Assembly: GCA_963721005.1 (NCBI GenBank)
Contig: CAVRHR010000006.1
Span: forward strand, 1 to 64,000
DNA: 64,000 nucleotides
DNA from: VAZQ01 sp963721005
Lineage (GTDB): Bacteria > Pseudomonadota > Alphaproteobacteria > Rhizobiales > Xanthobacteraceae
Direction: 5' to 3'
A program made the translations under genes and the position numbers. The notes under the pieces are model-generated. The model saw nothing but the letters and a program-made list of their open reading frames with translations, searched no databases and was not told the origin of the DNA. Shown here piece after piece: positions 46,580 to 55,704 of this stretch (position 1 is the first letter of the stretch; each line of letters opens with the position of its first letter).

Positions 46580-47341
46580 ATGCGTGAGGCGATCGAGCGG
46601 GGCGCTGGTTCCGACAAATCTTCGGATTCCGAGCCGCTGATTGCGCTGCGTGGCGTGAGCCGCAGCTATGACGGCGGCGCCATCGCGGCGTTGCGCAGCA
46701 TCGATCTGCAGATCGAGGCCGGCGATTGTCTGGCTATCGTGGGGGCGAGCGGAAGCGGCAAGAGCAGCCTGGTCAACCTCCTGTGCGGCATCGATCACGC
46801 CAGTGCCGGGACGGTGCTGTGGGAGGGGCGGGTGTTGCGCACGCAACGCGACTGGGCGCGCCTGCGGCGCCTCAACATCGGCATCGTTTTCCAGGAATTC
46901 AATCTGATCCCCACGCTGACGGCGTTGGAGAATGTCGAGATCGCGCTGTTCGGCCGCGGCCTGCCGGCCCGACGGCGCCTGACGCGCGCCGCGGTCGTGC
47001 TCGACCGGGTCGGGCTGGAGCACCGCATTCACAACCGGGTCACGACGCTTTCGGGCGGCGAACGGCAGCGGGTCGCGATCGCCCGCGCCATCGTCAATCA
47101 GCCGAAGCTGCTGCTGGCCGACGAGCCGACCGGGAATCTCGACAGCGTCAGCGCGGCGAACGTCGCCGATCTCATGTTCCGGCTGCATCAGGATTCCGGC
47201 ATGACGATCATCCTGGTGACCCACGACGACGCGCTGGCGGCCCGCTGCCTGCGGCGGGTGCGGATCAAGGATGGCGTCATCGTCGAGGATATCCGGGAGG
47301 CGACAACCTCCCGATCGAGCGAGCCCGCGGCGACGCCATGA
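46580..47341 (+). CDS. ABC transporter ATP-binding protein (MacB/LolD type)
   Basis: 253 residues. Walker A GASGSGKSS (55-63), Q-loop FQEFNLIPTLTALENVE, signature LSGGERQRVAIARA, Walker B LLLADEPTGNLD and the H-loop VTHDD. This subclass drives FtsX-domain permeases (lipoprotein sorting, peptide or lipid export) rather than import. Its stop overlaps the permease start by 4 bp. Divergent from the alpha-oxoamine synthase. Confidence 0.93.
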   Translation: MREAIERGAGSDKSSDSEPLIALRGVSRSYDGGAIAALRSIDLQIEAGDCLAIVGASGSGKSSLVNLLCGIDHASAGTVLWEGRVLRTQRDWARLRRLNIGIVFQEFNLIPTLTALENVEIALFGRGLPARRRLTRAAVVLDRVGLEHRIHNRVTTLSGGERQRVAIARAIVNQPKLLLADEPTGNLDSVSAANVADLMFRLHQDSGMTIILVTHDDALAARCLRRVRIKDGVIVEDIREATTSRSSEPAATP

Positions 47342-48456
47342 ATCTCGTCGGTCTCGCGCTGCGCAATCTCAGGCGACGGCCGGTTCGCACCGGGCTGTCG
47401 ATCCTCGGCATCGGTCTGGCGGTCGGCAGCGCGCTCGCCCTGATCGCATTGTCGCGCAGCATCCAGGACAGCTCGCGCGAGGCCATCAACGAGCTGGGCG
47501 ACGACCTCGTGGTGACGCAAAAGGGCGCCGCCGACATCTTCGGCGGCTTCATCCCCGAGGCGAGCATCGAGCGCGTCGCCGCGATCCCGGGCGTCACGCG
47601 GGTGTCGGGCGAGCTGTTCATGTTCGCTCCCAGCACCGACCAACACAGCGTCTTGACCCTCGGCTGGCCCGACGCAAGCTATCTGTGGAGCAGGGTGCCG
47701 CTGCGCGAGGGCCGCCTGCCGGGGCCGGGCGAACGTCATGTGGCGGTGCTCGGAGACACCGCGGCGGCTTCGCTGGGCAAGAAGCTCGACGACGAACTCA
47801 CGCTCCTCGGCGAAAATTTCCGTATCGTCGGCATTTCCAGATACACCACCGTCATCAACCGCGGGCTGGTCCTGGTGCCGCTGTTCGATCTGCAGGAGGC
47901 GAGCTACCGGCTGCGACAGGTCACGGTGATCCACGTCAATGTCGAGCATGGTGCGGGCGCGGCCGAGCCCGGGCGCGTGCGGGCGGCGATCGAGGCGCTC
48001 GGCAATGTCACCGCCGCGACCGCCGACGACATGCTCAAGAACGACCGCAATCTCGCCATCCTGGATGCGGTGTCGCTCGCGATCTCGATCATCGCGGTGG
48101 CGATGGGTGCGCTCAGCGTGCTCAGCGCGCTGGTGATGGCTATCCAGGAACGCACCCGCGAGATCGGCATCCTCGCGGCCATCGGGTGGAGCAATGCCCG
48201 CATCATGGCCTCGATCGTGCTCGAGGGGATGTCGATGTGCGCGATCGGCTGCGTGCTGGGCGTGCTCTTGAGCTTTCTCGCCGCTTTCGCGTTTCCGCAC
48301 CTGCCGGCAATCGGCAACCTGATATCGTTCAGGCCGAGCGTCGCCCTGATCGTGCCGATCGTCGGCGCGGCCTTCGCGCTGTGCCTGCTCGGCTCGCTGT
48401 TCCCGGCGTGGCGGGCGATCCGGATGGTGCCGGCGGAGGCGCTGCGGCGCCTGTAA
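47338..48456 (+). CDS. FtsX-domain ABC transporter permease
   Basis: 372 residues. One N-terminal membrane helix (about 18-40), a periplasmic domain of about 190 residues, then three helices near the C-terminus with the FtsX core (AISIIAVAMGALSVLSALVM, QERTREIGILAAIGWSN) and the ending PAWRAIRMVPAEALRRL. This MacB-like topology fits a mechanotransmission exporter rather than a channel. Translationally coupled to the ATPase gene. No membrane-fusion or outer-membrane partner lies next to it. Confidence 0.9.
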   Translation: MNLVGLALRNLRRRPVRTGLSILGIGLAVGSALALIALSRSIQDSSREAINELGDDLVVTQKGAADIFGGFIPEASIERVAAIPGVTRVSGELFMFAPSTDQHSVLTLGWPDASYLWSRVPLREGRLPGPGERHVAVLGDTAAASLGKKLDDELTLLGENFRIVGISRYTTVINRGLVLVPLFDLQEASYRLRQVTVIHVNVEHGAGAAEPGRVRAAIEALGNVTAATADDMLKNDRNLAILDAVSLAISIIAVAMGALSVLSALVMAIQERTREIGILAAIGWSNARIMASIVLEGMSMCAIGCVLGVLLSFLAAFAFPHLPAIGNLISFRPSVALIVPIVGAAFALCLLGSLFPAWRAIRMVPAEALRRL

Positions 48457-48478
48457 CGCGAGCCCGAAGGAAGAGATC

Positions 48479-49334
48479 GTGACGCAACCAGCCGGCAGCC
48501 GAATGCGCCTTGTCCTGTCGCAATTGCTCGATCAGCTCAAGATGCCGCATGCCCCGGGGAAGACGCACCCTTATCCCAGGCTGCGTAACTTCGTCCTCGA
48601 CGTGCTCGCCGAGGGCCGGCGCAAGAATATCGCGCATATCGTGCTCGAGGCCGATATCGGCGGGATCGCGGAACGCCTGGCGGAGCGCCGGCAGCACGGG
48701 CAAGAGCCGGTATCGATGACCAGCCTACATCGCCAAGAGCTTCGCCGCCGCGATCGAGGCCGACAAGCGCGTGCAGGCCTACCGGCTTCGAAAGTCGCGC
48801 TTGATCGCGTTCGACGACGTCGATCTCGCCTTCCTGATCGAGCGGCAATGGGAAGGCGCGTCGATTCCGGTCTTCTACCTCGTGCGCGCGGCGCAACGAA
48901 AAACCGCGCCCGAGATCCACCGCGAGCTGCAGGCCGCCAGAACGACGCCGCTCGGAACCGATGGGCCCATGAACGCGCTGGAGATGCAGTTCTTCCTGCT
49001 GCCGCGCTTCCTGCGCAAGGCCGTGTGGTTCGTGATCCGACGCAACCCGTACTGGTTCAAGGACGTGGCCGGCACCGCCGCCGTCACCTCCCTCGGCATG
49101 TACGGGTCGGGCACCGCCGCCGGGATACCGATCACGCCAATGACCTTGACGCTCACGATCGGCACGATCGAGAAGAAGCCGACGCTGAACGGCGGCCAGC
49201 TGGTCGAGCGCGACGTCGTGCATCTGGTTCTCAGCGTCGACCATGACGTCGTGGACGGTGCGCCGCTCATGCGCTTCATCGAGCGTTTCAAGCGGCTGCT
49301 GCGCGACGGAACGGTCCTGCTGCCGGCGGTCTGA
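48479..49334 (+). CDS. Stand-alone E2-type CoA acyltransferase (frame broken once)
   Basis: Resembles the catalytic domain of 2-oxoacid dehydrogenase E2 subunits but has no lipoyl domain, so it probably acylates another acceptor. GTG 48479 follows AAGGAAGAG. An extra C at 48724/48725 breaks the frame; removing it joins SMTSYIAKSFAAAIEADKRV to QAYRLRKSRLIAFDDVDLA and gives 284 residues. The catalytic motif HDVVDG is present in SVDHDVVDGAPLMRFIERF, with GTAAVTSLGMYGSG upstream. It starts 22 bp after the permease gene and is probably in the same operon. Confidence 0.83.
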
Positions 49335-49408
49335 TATCAAGGTCGTCCCGACCAAGGCCGCCATTCGCGCTCACGCCGTTTGAGCCACCCTCCGGAACCG
49401 TTGCTATA

Positions 49409-52030
49409 ATGTCAGCCATGGCCAAGGCGACATCCCGGAAAAATATGGTTGCGCTCCAGCGGTTGCTGGGTGAGGCCACGCAACTCCATCGGCAGGGTCG
49501 GCTGCCCGAGGCCGAGCCGCTCTACCTGCAGATACTTCGGCAAGATCCCGATCAATTCGAGGCGATGCACCGGCTCGGCGTGCTGCGCGGTCAGCAAGGT
49601 CGATACCGCGAGGCGCTGGATTTGATCGGTGCGGCGCTGGCGGTGAGAAGCGACGCGGCCGAGGCACGGCAGAACTACGGTCTGATCCTGCACAAGATGA
49701 TGCGGCACGATGAGGCGCTCGCCGTCTTCGACCAGCTGTTGGCCGTCCGGCCCGATGCTTTCGAAGCGCTCGGCAACCGCGGCAATGTGCTATGCGCGCT
49801 CGGACGTCATCGCGATGCGCTTGCGAGCTACGATCGGGCGCTTGCGATCCGGCCCAATTATCCAGAGGCGCTCAACAACCGCGGCAATGCGCTGTGCGTG
49901 CTCGGAAAGTACGAGGAAGCTCTCGCCAGCTATTCCCGGGCGCTCGCATACCGCCCCGGCGATGCCGAGGCGCTGCATAACCGCGGCAATGCCCTGCGGG
50001 CGCTCAAACGATATGAGGAGGCGCTCGCGAGCTTCGATCGAGCGCTGGCGGCCAAGCCTGATTTCGCCGACGCGCTCAGCGACCGCGGGGGTGTGCTGCA
50101 GGAGCTCGGGCGTCACGACGAAGCCCTCGCGTGCTACGACCAGGCTTTGGTGGTCCAGCCGGAGCACGCCGATGCGGTCTTGAGCTTTGCAGCGATTTTG
50201 ATCGCGCGCGGTGAGGCCGGCCGGGCGCTGAACGCGGTGATCCGCGCGCTCGAGATCGACGAAACGGCCGAATGCAAGACGCTGTTCGTCGAATGCGTCA
50301 AGGATCTTGAGCCTGCAGAAGATGTCGGGGAGCTGAAGCGCCTCGTTTTGCGTGCCTTGCTGGAGCCGTGGGCGCGACCGAGCACGGTCTCGGCGGTTTG
50401 CGCGCGGCTCATCAAGCTCGACGGCGGCATCCGAGAATCTGTGGCGCGAGCGGCATCCGCCTGGCCGAGGCTGCTGCCGGCGCGGGAGTTGCTCGGCCCG
50501 TGCGGTCTCGAGCGGATTGCCGGCGATGGATTGCTGCTGTGCCTGCTCGTCACGACGCCGGTTACCGATATCGAGCTGGAGCGATTTCTGACCGCGGTGA
50601 GAGGCTCGATGCTGGATGCCGCGGAGGGGGCGACGGCATCGGATGCGGTCGATGCGGCGGTTCTGAGCTTCTGCTGCGCTTTGGCGCGGCAATGCTTCAT
50701 CAACGACTACGTCTTCGCCTGCACCGATGCTGAATTCGAGCGTTCGCGGCGGCTGCGCGACGAGATGGTCACGGCGCTGGCCGCCGGAACCCCGGTACCC
50801 GTGCTCTGGCCGGCGGCGGTCGCAGCCTATCTTCCGCTCGGCGAATTACCCGGCGCCGAAACCCTGCTCGCAGGCGATTGGCCCGATGTCTTGACCGGCT
50901 TGCTGGTCCAGCAAGTGGAGGTGCCACGAAACGTGCGGGACTGCGCCGCTTCCATTCTCCGGCTGACGGCCATCGCCGATAGCGCGTCGCTGGAGGTGAG
51001 GCAGCAATACGAGGAGAACCCCTATCCGAGGTGGGTAACGATGGCGCCGGCCGGCCGGCCCACGACCGTCGGAAAATACCTGCAGGGCCTGTTTCCATTC
51101 ACGCCGATCGACGGCCCCGACGAAAGCCGCGGCGTCGACATCCTGGTGGCGGGTTGTGGGACCGGCCAGCATTCGATCGCCACCGCTCAGCGATACGCCG
51201 GAGGCCGGGTGCTGGCGATCGATCTCAGTCTCGCGAGCCTGTGCTACGCCAAGTACCGGACCGGCGACTTCGGCGTGGACAATGTCGAATACGCGCAGGC
51301 CGATATACTGGAGCTCGGAGCGACCGACCGGATGTTCGATCTCATCGAGGCGAGCGGTGTGCTGCACCATCTCGCCGACCCATGGCTGGGGTGGCGCACG
51401 CTGCTGTCGCGTCTCCGCCCCAATGGCGTCATGAAAGTGGGGCTCTACAGCGAGCTGGCACGACGGGACATCGTGGCGGCGCGAACGTTCATTGCGCAGC
51501 GCGGCTATCTCCCGACCGCGGCGGATATTCGGCGATGCCGTCAAGAGCTGATGAGCTTCGCGGATGGAACGCCGCTGAAGAATGTTGCCACCGGAGATTT
51601 CTTCACCATCAGCGGCTGTCGCGATCTGTTGTTTCATGCTCAGGAGCATCGTTTCACGCTGCCGGACATCGGCGCCTTTCTGGCGCAGAACGATTTGACC
51701 TTGCTCGGTCTTGACATCGGCGGCCGCACCCAGCTGCAATATCGGACGAGATTCCCAGGCGACCGTTCGATGACCGACCTCGGTCATTGGCATGTCTTCG
51801 AGCGCGAGAACCCGGCAACCTTCCACGGGATGTACCAGTTCTGGATTTCAAAGAAAGATGCGGCCGGCCTCTCCCGGAGCTTGATGGTCGGGTCCTCGGC
51901 ATCGGCGCGCGAAGCCGGGGATGGACCGTGGCGCGATCGGGGCCATTCCGGGCCGGCGCATTCCGCCCATTTGCCGATGTTTTGCGGTATAGCTGATTGC
52001 ATGGAAATCTTGGCTTGCGATGACCTTTGA
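49409..52030 (+). CDS. TPR protein with a C-terminal SAM-dependent methyltransferase
   Basis: 873 residues as read. About seven tetratricopeptide repeats (roughly 15-265, e.g. YPEALNNRGNALCVLGKYEEAL) form a protein-binding solenoid. A middle region (about 290-540) is unassigned. A class I methyltransferase domain begins DILVAGCGTGQHS (about 576) with VLAIDLSLASL and IEASGVLHHLADP. The last ~50 residues after QFWISKKDAAG look unlike coding sequence and may come from another indel near 51860. A TATAAT hexamer (49405-49410) overlaps the first ATG, so translation may start at ATG 49418. Substrate unknown. Confidence 0.85.
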   Translation: MSAMAKATSRKNMVALQRLLGEATQLHRQGRLPEAEPLYLQILRQDPDQFEAMHRLGVLRGQQGRYREALDLIGAALAVRSDAAEARQNYGLILHKMMRHDEALAVFDQLLAVRPDAFEALGNRGNVLCALGRHRDALASYDRALAIRPNYPEALNNRGNALCVLGKYEEALASYSRALAYRPGDAEALHNRGNALRALKRYEEALASFDRALAAKPDFADALSDRGGVLQELGRHDEALACYDQALVVQPEHADAVLSFAAILIARGEAGRALNAVIRALEIDETAECKTLFVECVKDLEPAEDVGELKRLVLRALLEPWARPSTVSAVCARLIKLDGGIRESVARAASAWPRLLPARELLGPCGLERIAGDGLLLCLLVTTPVTDIELERFLTAVRGSMLDAAEGATASDAVDAAVLSFCCALARQCFINDYVFACTDAEFERSRRLRDEMVTALAAGTPVPVLWPAAVAAYLPLGELPGAETLLAGDWPDVLTGLLVQQVEVPRNVRDCAASILRLTAIADSASLEVRQQYEENPYPRWVTMAPAGRPTTVGKYLQGLFPFTPIDGPDESRGVDILVAGCGTGQHSIATAQRYAGGRVLAIDLSLASLCYAKYRTGDFGVDNVEYAQADILELGATDRMFDLIEASGVLHHLADPWLGWRTLLSRLRPNGVMKVGLYSELARRDIVAARTFIAQRGYLPTAADIRRCRQELMSFADGTPLKNVATGDFFTISGCRDLLFHAQEHRFTLPDIGAFLAQNDLTLLGLDIGGRTQLQYRTRFPGDRSMTDLGHWHVFERENPATFHGMYQFWISKKDAAGLSRSLMVGSSASAREAGDGPWRDRGHSGPAHSAHLPMFCGIADCMEILACDDL

Positions 52031-52781
52031 CACCTTGGCGCCGGCCCGCGATCTCATCGTGGCGCACAGCTCCGACCTGCATGTTGACCATGACCATACC
52101 GCGCGCCTGCATGGCGGCGACGGTACCGCCGGGCTCGCCTGCGTGCTGCGCGCCGCGCGCGGCGCCGGCGCCGATGTGGCGATCCTGGCGGGCGATACCT
52201 TCGATTGTCACCGGCTGCCGCAGCATCTGCTCAACCGCGCCGCCGACGTCATCGCGGCGGCGACGCTGCCGGTGGTGCTGTTGCCGGGCAACCACGATCC
52301 GGCGGTTCCGGACGCCGTTTATCATCACGGCCGATTGGCGGGCGTGCCGAACCTGCACGTGCTCGGCATCACCCATGACGAAGCGGTGCTGTTTCCCGCT
52401 CTCAGCCTGGAGGTCTGGGGTCGCGCCCACCGCGACTATTCCGACATGATCCCGTTCGAGAGCATGCGCCCGCGCTCCACGCGCTGGCAGATCGCGGTGG
52501 CGCACGGGCACTATCAGCCGCAACCCGACCGCAGCACGCGGCTGCGTCCGGGCTGGCTCATCGGCGACGACGAGATCGCGGCGACCGGGGCCGACTACGT
52601 GGCGCTCGGCCATTGGAACCGGGCTGCAAAAGTGGGCAGCGGTGCGGTCGCGGCGCACTATTCCGGCTCGCCCGAATATGCCGGCACCATCAACCTGGTA
52701 CGCTTGACGCACCGGGGCGAGGTGATGGTGTCCCAGCTCGCGCTCGACATCGCGCGCGAGCCGTGCGCCTTCGAGGAATGA
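52020..52781 (+). CDS. Calcineurin-like metallophosphoesterase
   Basis: 253 residues with all metal-binding motifs of the family: SDLHVD, LAGDTFD, LPGNHD, VAHGHY and ALGHWNR. The fold resembles the nuclease part of SbcD/Mre11, but the size fits a small stand-alone phosphoesterase and no sbcC lies nearby. The start overlaps the end of the methyltransferase frame by 11 bp, though that end is doubtful. Substrate unknown. Confidence 0.88.
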   Translation: MTFDTLAPARDLIVAHSSDLHVDHDHTARLHGGDGTAGLACVLRAARGAGADVAILAGDTFDCHRLPQHLLNRAADVIAAATLPVVLLPGNHDPAVPDAVYHHGRLAGVPNLHVLGITHDEAVLFPALSLEVWGRAHRDYSDMIPFESMRPRSTRWQIAVAHGHYQPQPDRSTRLRPGWLIGDDEIAATGADYVALGHWNRAAKVGSGAVAAHYSGSPEYAGTINLVRLTHRGEVMVSQLALDIAREPCAFEE

Positions 52782-52787
52782 GGCGGA

Positions 52788-53915
52788 TCAGTACACCACC
52801 ACGCTGCGGATGCTTTTCCCGGCATGCATCAGGTCGAACGCCTGGTTGATGTCGGCAAGCGGCATGGTGTGGGTGATCATCGGGTCGATCTCGATCTTGC
52901 CCTGCATGTACCAGTCCACGATCTTGGGCACGTCGGTGCGGCCGCGGGCGCCCCCGAAGGCGGTGCCGCGCCACACCCGGCCGGTGACCAGCTGGAACGG
53001 CCGGGTGGCGATCTCCTGGCCGGCGCCCGCCACCCCGATGATGATGCTCTCGCCCCAGCCGCGGTGGCAGGCTTCCAGCGCCTGGCGCATCACCGTCACG
53101 TTGCCGGTGCAATCGAAGGTGTAGTCGGCGCCGCCGATCTGGTCGGCGCCGCGCTTGGTCATGTCGACCAGATAGGGGACGAGATCGCCGCCGATCTCCT
53201 TGGGATTGACGAAATGCGTCATCCCGAAGCGCTCGCCCCAGGGTTTGCGGTCTGGGTTGATGTCGACCCCGATGATCATGTCGGCGCCGGCGAGCCGCAG
53301 CCCCTGGATCACATTGAGGCCGATGCCGCCGAGACCGAACACGATGCAATTGGCGCCGGCCTCGACCTTGGCGGTGTTGATGACCGCGCCGATCCCGGTG
53401 GTGACCCCGCAACCGATGTAGCAAACCTTGTCGAACGGCGCGTCCTTGCGGATCTTGGCGACCGCGATCTCGGGCAGCACCGTGAAATTGGCGAAGGTCG
53501 AGCAGCCCATGTAATGGTGCAGCGGCTTGCCGCGCAGCGAGAAGCGCGAGCTGCCGTCCGGCATCAGGCCCTTGCCCTGGGTGGCGCGGATGGCGGTGCA
53601 CAGATTGGTCTTGCGCGACAGGCAGGACGGGCATTGCCGGCATTCCGGCGCATAGAGCGGGATGACATGGTCGCCGGCCTGCAGCGAGGTCACGCCGGCC
53701 CCGACCTCGACCACCACGCCGGCGCCTTCATGCCCCAGGATGGTCGGAAACAGGCCTTCGGGATCGGCGCCCGAAAGCGTGAACTCGTCGGTGTGGCAGA
53801 TGCCGGTGGCCTTGATCTCCACCATCACCTCGCCGGCCTTGGGGCCCTCGAGCTGCACCGTCTCCACCTGCAGCGGCTTGCCCGCCTCGAATGCCACTGC
53901 GGCACGCACATCCAT
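52788..53915 (-). CDS. frmA: S-(hydroxymethyl)glutathione dehydrogenase / class III alcohol dehydrogenase
   Basis: Oxidises the glutathione-formaldehyde adduct (and can reduce S-nitrosoglutathione) with NAD, 375 residues. The catalytic zinc ligands include C40 (GICHTDE) and H62 (GHEGAG); structural zinc cysteines are C92, C95, C98 and C106. The NAD fold has VFGLGGIGLNVIQG. ATG 53915 follows GGGAGA and gives the standard MDVRAAVAFEAGKPL start. It converges on the phosphoesterase gene. No FrmB esterase is adjacent. Confidence 0.95.
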   Translation of the reverse strand: MDVRAAVAFEAGKPLQVETVQLEGPKAGEVMVEIKATGICHTDEFTLSGADPEGLFPTILGHEGAGVVVEVGAGVTSLQAGDHVIPLYAPECRQCPSCLSRKTNLCTAIRATQGKGLMPDGSSRFSLRGKPLHHYMGCSTFANFTVLPEIAVAKIRKDAPFDKVCYIGCGVTTGIGAVINTAKVEAGANCIVFGLGGIGLNVIQGLRLAGADMIIGVDINPDRKPWGERFGMTHFVNPKEIGGDLVPYLVDMTKRGADQIGGADYTFDCTGNVTVMRQALEACHRGWGESIIIGVAGAGQEIATRPFQLVTGRVWRGTAFGGARGRTDVPKIVDWYMQGKIEIDPMITHTMPLADINQAFDLMHAGKSIRSVVVY

Positions 53916-54023
53916 CGCCGTTCTCCCGTCGCCGAAGGTCCGCCAAAGCCGTGCATCGAATGTCGCCAATCCAAAATCGCGGCGTGAATAGTCTCACGGG
54001 CCGCCGCTCGAGGGAGGCGTCTC

Positions 54024-55012
54024 ATGCACGTGCTCTATTCGCTCTGCGGGCGGCCCGCCGGCTTGGCGCTGGCTGTGCTGGTCATCGGCCTCGCGGCCGG
54101 CGGCCCGGCCGCGCTCCCAAGCCACCGGGCCCGGGAATTGGACCGCGAAGGCGCCGATGCCGGCGATCCGTGGCGAGGTCGAGGCGGTGGTGTTCGAGAA
54201 CAAGCTCTATGCCATCGGCGGCAACGTGGCCAACAATGCGGTGCCGCGCAACGAGGTCTACGACCCGGCGACCGATCGCTGGCGTCACGCGCGCTCCGAT
54301 GCCGGTCGCCCGCGATCACCTCGGCCTCGCGCTGGTGAACGGCAAGATCTATACCTTCGGCGGCTTCGTGAAGACGATCCACGAGGGCGCCAGCATCGAC
54401 GTCTTCGAATACATCCCGCGGCCGATACCTGGCGGGCGCGCGCCCCGCTCAAGTCGCCGCTCGGCTCGGTCGGCACGGCCGTGGTCAACGGCAAGATCCA
54501 CGTGTTCGGCGGCCGCGGGCTCGACAAGGTGACCACCACGACCCATTCGGTCTATGACCCGGCGACCGACACCTGGACCGACGCGGCGCCGCTGTCCAAG
54601 GGCCGCGACCACATGGCGGTGGTGGCGGTGGACGGCAAGATCCACGTCATCGGCGGCCGCTTCGCCAACCCGGTGGATCGCACCGACCTGCATGAAGTGT
54701 ACGATCCCGCCACCAACACCTGGAGCACGGCGGCCCCGCTCAAGACCCCGCGCAGCGCGGTCGCGGCCGCGCTCTACCGCGGCATGATCGTGGTGGACGG
54801 CGGCGAATGGCCGCCCAGAGATGCGCAATTTCACCGAGAACGAGGGCTACGATCTCAAGACCAACAGCTGGGTATCGCTCGCGCCCATGCCGGTAGGCAG
54901 CCACGGCTTCGGCGCCGGCGTGATCGGGCCGAACCTGTATTTCGTCGGTGGCGCGACCAAGCCGGGCGGCGTCGGGGTGACTGACCGGCTGCTGATGTTC
55001 ACGCTGCCGTAG
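54024..55012 (+). pseudogene. Secreted kelch-repeat protein, frame broken four times
   Basis: A signal peptide (MHVLYSLCGRPAGLALAVLV) is followed by about six kelch blades, such as YAIGGNVANN, YTFGGF, HVFGGRGLDK, HVIGGRF and FVGGATKPGG, each with a YDPATDTW-type strand. The reading frame moves 3-1-2-1-2 because of extra bases at 54116-54118, about 54288-54294 and 54816-54820 and a missing base near 54411-54414. Undoing these gives exactly 328 codons. A beta-propeller exported to the periplasm is likely. Four indels in 1 kb could be true decay or a poorly read stretch. Confidence 0.75.
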
Positions 55013-55038
55013 GGTGGGGCGGGTGACGCCTCTCGATT

Positions 55039-55138
55039 GTCATCGTCCGCGAAAGCGGACGACCCAGTAACCACCGACGCTTCGATAGACAAACCGGTGT
55101 TTGCGATTACTGGGTGCTCCGCCTTCGCGGAGCATGAC
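55039..55138 (-). repeat. Dispersed two-hairpin palindromic repeat, copy 2
   Basis: Inverted relative to the copy at 35114-35212. Read on the - strand it begins GTCATGCTCCGCGAAGGCGG and ends CGGACGATGAC, matching copy 1 almost base for base in both hairpins, with CCAGTAA/TTACTGG inside; only the central ~30 bp differ. Like copy 1, it lies between two converging genes. Confidence 0.88.
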
Positions 55139-55162
55139 GGGCGGGGATTGCGGAGATTTCGA

Positions 55163-55567
55163 TCACCCAGCCCCCGGCTTGGCGGCCGGAAGCACGATCT
55201 GGGTCTGCGTCACGATGGCGGCGAGCTTGCCGTCGCTGCGGATAATGTTGGTCTGCAGCACGATGGTGGTGCGCCCGCTATGCAGCGGCACGCAGACCGC
55301 GCGCGGCGTATCGCCCTTGGGAATCGGCGCGAAGAAATTGGTCTTGCTCTCGATGGTGGCGGTGGTCTGGCTGTCGGTGAGCGCGGCGCTCGCCGTCATG
55401 CCGCCCAGGGTGTCGCCCCAGGCCATCACGGCGCCGCCATGCATGACGCCGCGGCGGTTGCACAGGTCCTCGCGGACGTGCAGCTCGGATTCGGTGCGCT
55501 CCGCCGTCCAGTCGATGATCTTGATGCCCATCAGCCGGGTGAACGGCGAGGGTTCCCTTGGCGCCAT
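55163..55567 (-). CDS. PaaI-like hotdog thioesterase
   Basis: 134 residues, single hotdog fold. The family motif NRRGVMHGGAVMAWGDTLGG contains the central helix with catalytic-region residues. It probably hydrolyses an acyl-CoA thioester; the substrate is not predictable. It starts with MAPREPSPFTRLMGIKIIDW. It converges on the kelch gene across the palindromic repeat. Confidence 0.88.
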   Translation of the reverse strand: MAPREPSPFTRLMGIKIIDWTAERTESELHVREDLCNRRGVMHGGAVMAWGDTLGGMTASAALTDSQTTATIESKTNFFAPIPKGDTPRAVCVPLHSGRTTIVLQTNIIRSDGKLAAIVTQTQIVLPAAKPGAG

Positions 55568-55704
55568 CTGTGGTCCTCGTTTGGTTATCTGGCGCCCTCA
55601 TAGCACGGCTGAAAAACGATTCGTCAGCGGCCCCGGGCCGGACCAGAGCCCTTCCAAATCGGCGGCCGGACTGTATGCTGCTCAGCTTCCCGGTGGCGTC
55701 TTTA

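Noticed and set aside
48771..49334. Independent gene starting inside the E2-like acyltransferase
   Set aside because: Removing one base joins it seamlessly to the upstream frame with a ribosome binding site, so it is the 3' part of one gene.
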